In this document: positions 60,467 to 64,000 of the stretch, one piece after another
How the letters are laid out: each line of letters opens with the position of its first letter
How positions within the stretch are numbered: position 1 is the first letter of the stretch
Source: JAUIAI01 sp049680625
Lineage (GTDB): Bacteria; Pseudomonadota; Gammaproteobacteria; Burkholderiales; Burkholderiaceae_E
Assembly (NCBI GenBank): GCA_049680625.1
Contig: JBAUID010000102.1
Span: forward strand, 61,447-125,446
Length of the DNA: 64,000 nt
Direction: 5' to 3'
Notes under the pieces: model-generated
The model's input: only the letters and a program-made list of their open reading frames with translations
What the model was told of the DNA's origin: nothing
Databases searched by the model: none
Made by a program: the position numbers and the translations under genes

Positions 60467-61912
60467 ATGAAAAAGATTGGCTTGATCGGTGGGATTTTGT
60501 CCTTTGCCGCAATGCGATTGTTGTCGGCACCGTCCACGATGTCTGATGCGAGTTGGGCAGTTTGCGCATTAACGGTTCTAATGGCGATTTGGTGGTTAAC
60601 CGAGGCAATGCCACTGGCCGCTACTGCTTTAGCGCCAGTAGTACTGGTACCGATGCTAGGCGTCCAGACGCTCGAAGCAGTTGTCCCGGCCTACGCGCAC
60701 CCATTGGTTTTTCTTTTCCTGGGTGGTTTCCTAATAGCAAAAGCGCTGGAGCGTTGGGAACTGCATTCCCGTATGGCGGCGACCGTACTGCGATTGAGTC
60801 CACAGAGCCCGGCCGGATTGATCGGTGCGGTGATGGCCACCACTGCTTTTTTGAGTATGTGGATCAGTAATACGGCGACTGCTATGTTGATGATCCCAAT
60901 TGTTCAGTCAATCGCGCAAACGAAGGCGCAATTTGGCGACGCTGACTACAAAGATACACAAACAAACAATCCGTTCCTGGCCGCGCTGATTCTCGCAGTT
61001 GCGTTCTCAGCCACCGTAGGTGGGATGGCCAGTTTGATCGGTACACCACCGAATGCGTTGTTAGCGGGCTATTTGCAGACTTCACACGGTTTGTCCATTG
61101 GCTTTGGCCACTGGATGTTATTAGGTGTGCCGATGGCAACGGCCTTGCTGGCAATCACTTGGTTGGTTCTCACCCGATTTGCGCTGACCGGGGGCGTCGA
61201 TCGTTTCGCGACTACCGATTATTCGCTGATCCATTCATACCACTATCGAAAACCGCTTTCTACAGCCGCCAGATTAACAGCGCTTATTACCGCGACTACC
61301 GGTGCAGGCTTGATGCTTCGTCCATTGTTACAGTCGGTAATGCCGACAATCGTACTAAACGACGCGGCCATTGTGATGACCGGCGCGTTGATCTTGTTCG
61401 CGATGCCAGCCTTTTCGAACGATGATAATCGGCTGCTTGGTTGGGAGCAGGCGCGATCAATTCGTTGGGATGTTTTAATCTTGTTTGGAGGCGGCCTGGC
61501 TCTGGCCGCGGCTATCGAAGCCAGTGGTCTTGCGCAATTTATTGGTCATGCATTCACGCCATCTGATGCATTACCGGTGGCGGTGTTAATCATCGTAGCG
61601 ATGGTAGTTGTGGTTTTCTTGGGCGAGCTGGCGAGCAACACCGCGATGGCCGCCATATTTTTGCCTATTGCCGGTGCCGCTGCATCGAGCCTTGGAATAG
61701 CACCAATCGAGCTAATACTGCCGATTGGCTTGGCCGCTTCGTTAGGTTTTATGCTGCCAGTAGCAACACCGCCAAATGCAATCGCTTTTGGCACAGGCTT
61801 GGTCAGCAGTCAGCAGATGATGCGGGTCGGCGCGATGCTGGATGTTGTGACAATTCCAGTTGTCTACGTCTTTGCGGTGACTATTGGGTCCTGGATCGTA
61901 TCGCCCATCTAA
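60467..61912 (+). CDS. DASS family (SLC13) anion:sodium symporter
   Basis: A 481-residue membrane carrier with about twelve membrane stretches. The two Ser-Asn-Thr motifs that form the substrate and sodium sites are SNTATAMLMIP near residue 140 and SNTAMAAIFLP near 390. The second half of each site has GGMASLIGTPPNALL and FMLPVATPPNAIAFG. It imports dicarboxylates, citrate or sulfate with sodium. It starts without a clear ribosome site. Nearby genes do not narrow the substrate. Confidence 0.92.
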   Translation: MKKIGLIGGILSFAAMRLLSAPSTMSDASWAVCALTVLMAIWWLTEAMPLAATALAPVVLVPMLGVQTLEAVVPAYAHPLVFLFLGGFLIAKALERWELHSRMAATVLRLSPQSPAGLIGAVMATTAFLSMWISNTATAMLMIPIVQSIAQTKAQFGDADYKDTQTNNPFLAALILAVAFSATVGGMASLIGTPPNALLAGYLQTSHGLSIGFGHWMLLGVPMATALLAITWLVLTRFALTGGVDRFATTDYSLIHSYHYRKPLSTAARLTALITATTGAGLMLRPLLQSVMPTIVLNDAAIVMTGALILFAMPAFSNDDNRLLGWEQARSIRWDVLILFGGGLALAAAIEASGLAQFIGHAFTPSDALPVAVLIIVAMVVVVFLGELASNTAMAAIFLPIAGAAASSLGIAPIELILPIGLAASLGFMLPVATPPNAIAFGTGLVSSQQMMRVGAMLDVVTIPVVYVFAVTIGSWIVSPI

Positions 61913-62035
61913 TGAAACCCAGCGCTCAACTGCGGTCGACAACTGTCGGCTGATTCGGTAAAAAAGTTCGCCGCTACCTGCGTCGAACTTGCTCTTGCTC
62001 AATATTGCAGTGGTGGTTTGCAGATACGGATAGTA

Positions 62036-62530
62036 CTAAAACTTAGGCTTCGGGAGTTCGTCAAATTGCTTGCCTTCACAGGTCATTGATAAAGTGCCCA
62101 GCGAATTACCCTTAACGTTCTGAAGTTTAGCGGACAGCTTTCCCGAATTTCTGTTTATCGAAAGCCGCACCCAAGCAAGAGACTTTAGATTGGGATAGAA
62201 GCCTATGATCCAGCCGTGGTACCAGTTGTACCAGTATCTTGTGCGATGACCGGGCATTCTGTAGTTGACCGTATATGCCTGAAGTGATGTTTTGTACTTA
62301 ACGGTTTCACCCACTGGCAAAACATTCGAGCTTTGAATAAGTGCGGTTTCATTGTTGTCACGCATCGCCAACGTGAGATCGGCAGGCTTGGACTTGCCGT
62401 CCGCAATTATCGCGCCTTGGCAGGCTAAGTACAATCCATAGTATTGAGCCTTAGCCCCGACCGGCACAACCAAAATGGCGGCTAGAGCAACGGTCTTTAA
62501 AAGCGCTAATAGTCGGGGATTGGCAATCAT
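62036..62530 (-). CDS. Periplasmic protein of unknown function
   Basis: A 164-residue protein with a signal peptide ending near AKAQ (residue 28). The mature chain is beta-rich, with several Tyr/Trp (RYWYNWYHGWIIGFYP) and a likely disulfide (C37 and C152). It has no known motif. AGGA precedes the ATG. It lies 25 bases downstream of the CsgG-like gene, so the two are likely one transcript. Their partnership is only inferred. Confidence 0.7.
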   Translation of the reverse strand: MIANPRLLALLKTVALAAILVVPVGAKAQYYGLYLACQGAIIADGKSKPADLTLAMRDNNETALIQSSNVLPVGETVKYKTSLQAYTVNYRMPGHRTRYWYNWYHGWIIGFYPNLKSLAWVRLSINRNSGKLSAKLQNVKGNSLGTLSMTCEGKQFDELPKPKF

Positions 62531-62555
62531 TTGTTCTTCCTAGTAACAATTCAGG

Positions 62556-63401
62556 CTATTTGCTAGCTGGCGTCTGTCCTCCCTGCACTCCGAGTCTGCC
62601 CCCACGGCCAAGGCCTCCCTTGACGGTTTGAGCCTTATATTGACGCAAGGACTTGACCATTTTGTTGTAAGAATCAACGAAAGCCGACATGATGGTTTTT
62701 CCTTCAGGTGTTTTCGAAAACGCGCCAGCGCCACCGCCGCCACGGCCGCCGAATAGTCCCCCTGCGATACTCAAATTTGTGCTCGATGCATACCCTTCAG
62801 AGGCCGAAATCTGGACAGCAGAACGATTGTCTAATAACAACAAGGTGGTGCTGGATTCATTTTTTCGAAAGCCACCAGCAATAGCTTTAAAAAGACCACC
62901 CCCGCGCCCAAATAAACCTCCACCGGCACCGGAGGTACCCTGGGCCGACACCGTAACTTCTGGAACCATTGTGTAGTCGGCAAACACTCGCTGGCCTTTT
63001 TGGACGCTGCTGCCCGCGCGCGTTTCATCACCACGGCCGCGTCGCATTTCGTCCTCTACTTGGCGCATGGCTCTGCCGCGTTCAACAATGACAAAGCAGT
63101 TAGATTGTTGAATCAGTACCCGGAGAGCCGGGACAGTCGAACCAAGGCTACCGTAGCGGCTACGATAATTTCTGTACCAACTTGCATTAGTGTCTTCGCT
63201 AATCCGAAGCGTACCCAAAGTATTGCTGCACTTTTCGAGCGACTCGGAGGCATCAGTTGCAGATGAGCCGCCGGCTGCGCCGGAAATTCCAGGGATCATC
63301 GAGATTGCTGGCAATGCGGCAAGACAGCCAGAAAGTAACGCCCCCGTAAGGACAACGAAGAGGATCTGCGCGCTTTTCTTTAGCGGTGAAATGGATGGCA
63401 T
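62556..63401 (-). CDS. CsgG-like lipoprotein with glycine-rich insert
   Basis: A 281-residue protein with a LSGC lipobox at Cys26. The middle has LRVLIQQSNCFVIVERGRAMRQVEDEM, whose FVIVERGRA and later ADYTMVPEVTVSA segments resemble CsgG/HfaB proteins. A Gly-rich GGGLFGRGGGLF segment and a GGRGGGG segment interrupt the C-terminal half. CsgG forms outer-membrane secretion pores for curli. No CsgA or CsgE gene is present, so a curli role is unlikely. It could help assemble or export another surface polymer. Ribosome site AGGAG precedes the ATG by 10 bases. Confidence 0.55.
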   Translation of the reverse strand: MPSISPLKKSAQILFVVLTGALLSGCLAALPAISMIPGISGAAGGSSATDASESLEKCSNTLGTLRISEDTNASWYRNYRSRYGSLGSTVPALRVLIQQSNCFVIVERGRAMRQVEDEMRRGRGDETRAGSSVQKGQRVFADYTMVPEVTVSAQGTSGAGGGLFGRGGGLFKAIAGGFRKNESSTTLLLLDNRSAVQISASEGYASSTNLSIAGGLFGGRGGGGAGAFSKTPEGKTIMSAFVDSYNKMVKSLRQYKAQTVKGGLGRGGRLGVQGGQTPASK

Positions 63402-63499
63402 ATGATTTTTCTCCTGAGGGAAAAAGCCCCCCTATTGACTGCTCTGGCGGCGTCTGGCCAAACTACGACCCCGCCAGCTTCTTTGAGTAATGGTTGATA

Positions 63500-64000
63500 T
63501 TAACGTATTAGATGATTGTATGCAGTCCGGTTTACCAGGATTGCACGTACCAACGCAGACGTGCGCTGGCCTCGATTATCTATAGTGTCTACTCGATCTG
63601 CGAAAACGAGTATTGACCCGCTGGGAAATTCGCTATCTGCATCTATGCTAAAAAATTCCGCGACTGAGCCGCCATTTAAATCAACGATATTCCCTAGGGT
63701 ATATGAAACACCATGAAGTGCTTTCGCTGGCAAAAGCTCCGGACCCTCAAGGTTGGAAATGGCGAAAGAATAGTTTTCTCCAAGGTACGTTTTTCCCGTC
63801 TGCAAATGAAGAATTGTCGTGTCAGTCAATTGGAATTTGGCATGCATACCTGCCTTTTTGACAACCCGTACGCCAGTCGTATCAATTGCATCAAAAGGAC
63901 CGTTCGTAATGTCGAACAGTTCGCTACCGTTTGGCCAGCTTACGTCAGTACCGCCCCCGTCCGTTCCACCGCCGTCCGTACCGCCACCATCAGTACCACC
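63500..64000 (-). CDS. Partial secreted or surface protein with Gly-Gly-Gly-Thr-Asp repeats
   Basis: The frame is open to the window edge, so the start is outside. 166 codons are visible. The N-terminal part is a GGGTD repeat (four units), then a soluble beta-rich domain with phrases such as LQTGKTYLGENYSFAIS and SGSILVFADRV. The Asp/Gly repeats look like a flexible or calcium-binding linker. An ATG at 63847 lies inside the domain and is not the true start. The gene lies 98 bases upstream of the CsgG-like gene. Confidence 0.6.
   Translation of the reverse strand, partial: GGTDGGGTDGGGTDGGGTDVSWPNGSELFDITNGPFDAIDTTGVRVVKKAGMHAKFQLTDTTILHLQTGKTYLGENYSFAISNLEGPELLPAKALHGVSYTLGNIVDLNGGSVAEFFSIDADSEFPSGSILVFADRVDTIDNRGQRTSALVRAILVNRTAYNHLIR
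63948..64000 (-). repeat. 15-base tandem repeat encoding GGGTD
   Basis: Units of the form ACNGAYGGNGGNGGN, 15 bases each, recur across the last 53 bases and run off the window. They vary mainly at third codon positions, so selection on the protein is likely. Confidence 0.75.

Noticed and set aside
62556..63401. Curli export gene csgG itself
   Set aside because: No csgA, csgB, csgE or csgF neighbours, and large Gly-rich inserts differ from CsgG.
1..64000. CRISPR arrays, insertion sequences, prophage genes, rRNA and tRNA genes
   Set aside because: None seen on reading both strands; no regular spacer repeats, transposase, integrase or rRNA-like sequence is present.

Overview
The window looks like chromosomal DNA of a free-living, probably marine or aquatic gammaproteobacterium with moderately high G+C. 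The best lineage marker is the conserved gammaproteobacterial block valS - small protein - holC - pepA divergent from lptF-lptG (44.4-52.4 kb). A cysteine-type respiratory formate dehydrogenase with DUF3305/DUF3306 partners and the ArfB family agree with this. The genus cannot be told from the sequence. I see no rRNA or tRNA gene, CRISPR array, insertion sequence or prophage.

Layout. 0-6 kb (minus strand): end of a DUF1499 protein, a beta-hydroxyacid dehydrogenase, a TraB/GumN-like Tat lipoprotein, gamma-glutamyltransferase, a haloacid dehalogenase-like hydrolase and a class III CoA-transferase. 6-13 kb (plus): a small secreted protein, alaS with a palindrome-rich leader, a Nudix hydrolase, a TusA-like protein, an SDR and a sulfatase. 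13-17.3 kb (minus): a four-gene MacAB-TolC-like efflux operon. 17.4-29.6 kb: a three-subunit molybdenum hydroxylase (CoxMSL type), a MOFRL glycerate kinase, DUF1569, YghU, DgoK-DgoA, an MFS carrier and a split AtuA pair. This is a catabolic assortment for organic acids, sugar acids and possibly terpenoids.

29.9-38.9 kb (minus) is a complete formate dehydrogenase locus: DUF3305, DUF3306, tetra-cluster ferredoxin-like protein, TorD chaperone, small Tat protein, catalytic alpha, Fe-S beta, small lipoprotein and cytochrome b gamma, closed by a strong terminator. It should feed electrons from periplasmic formate into the quinone pool.

39-44.4 kb holds an ankyrin protein, a cluster of stem-loops, a Tat-exported Rieske protein, ArfB, and a poorly described unit of a small paralog, a DUF6502 helix-turn-helix protein and a DUF5666 lipoprotein. 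The last two genes overlap by ATGA and follow a CRP-like site and a phased direct repeat. 44.4-52.4 kb is the housekeeping block. A candidate small RNA with its own promoter and terminator lies after lptG. 53.3-60.1 kb is a dipeptide/oligopeptide ABC transporter operon divergent from an M14-type deacylase. 60.5-64 kb holds a DASS carrier, then a minus-strand group with a CsgG-like lipoprotein and a protein with Gly-Gly-Gly-Thr-Asp repeats that runs off the window.

Most genes are recognisable families. The least explained material is the DUF6502/DUF5666 unit, the candidate RNA at 52.5 kb, the tandem repeat before the formate dehydrogenase structural genes and the stem-loop cluster near 40 kb.
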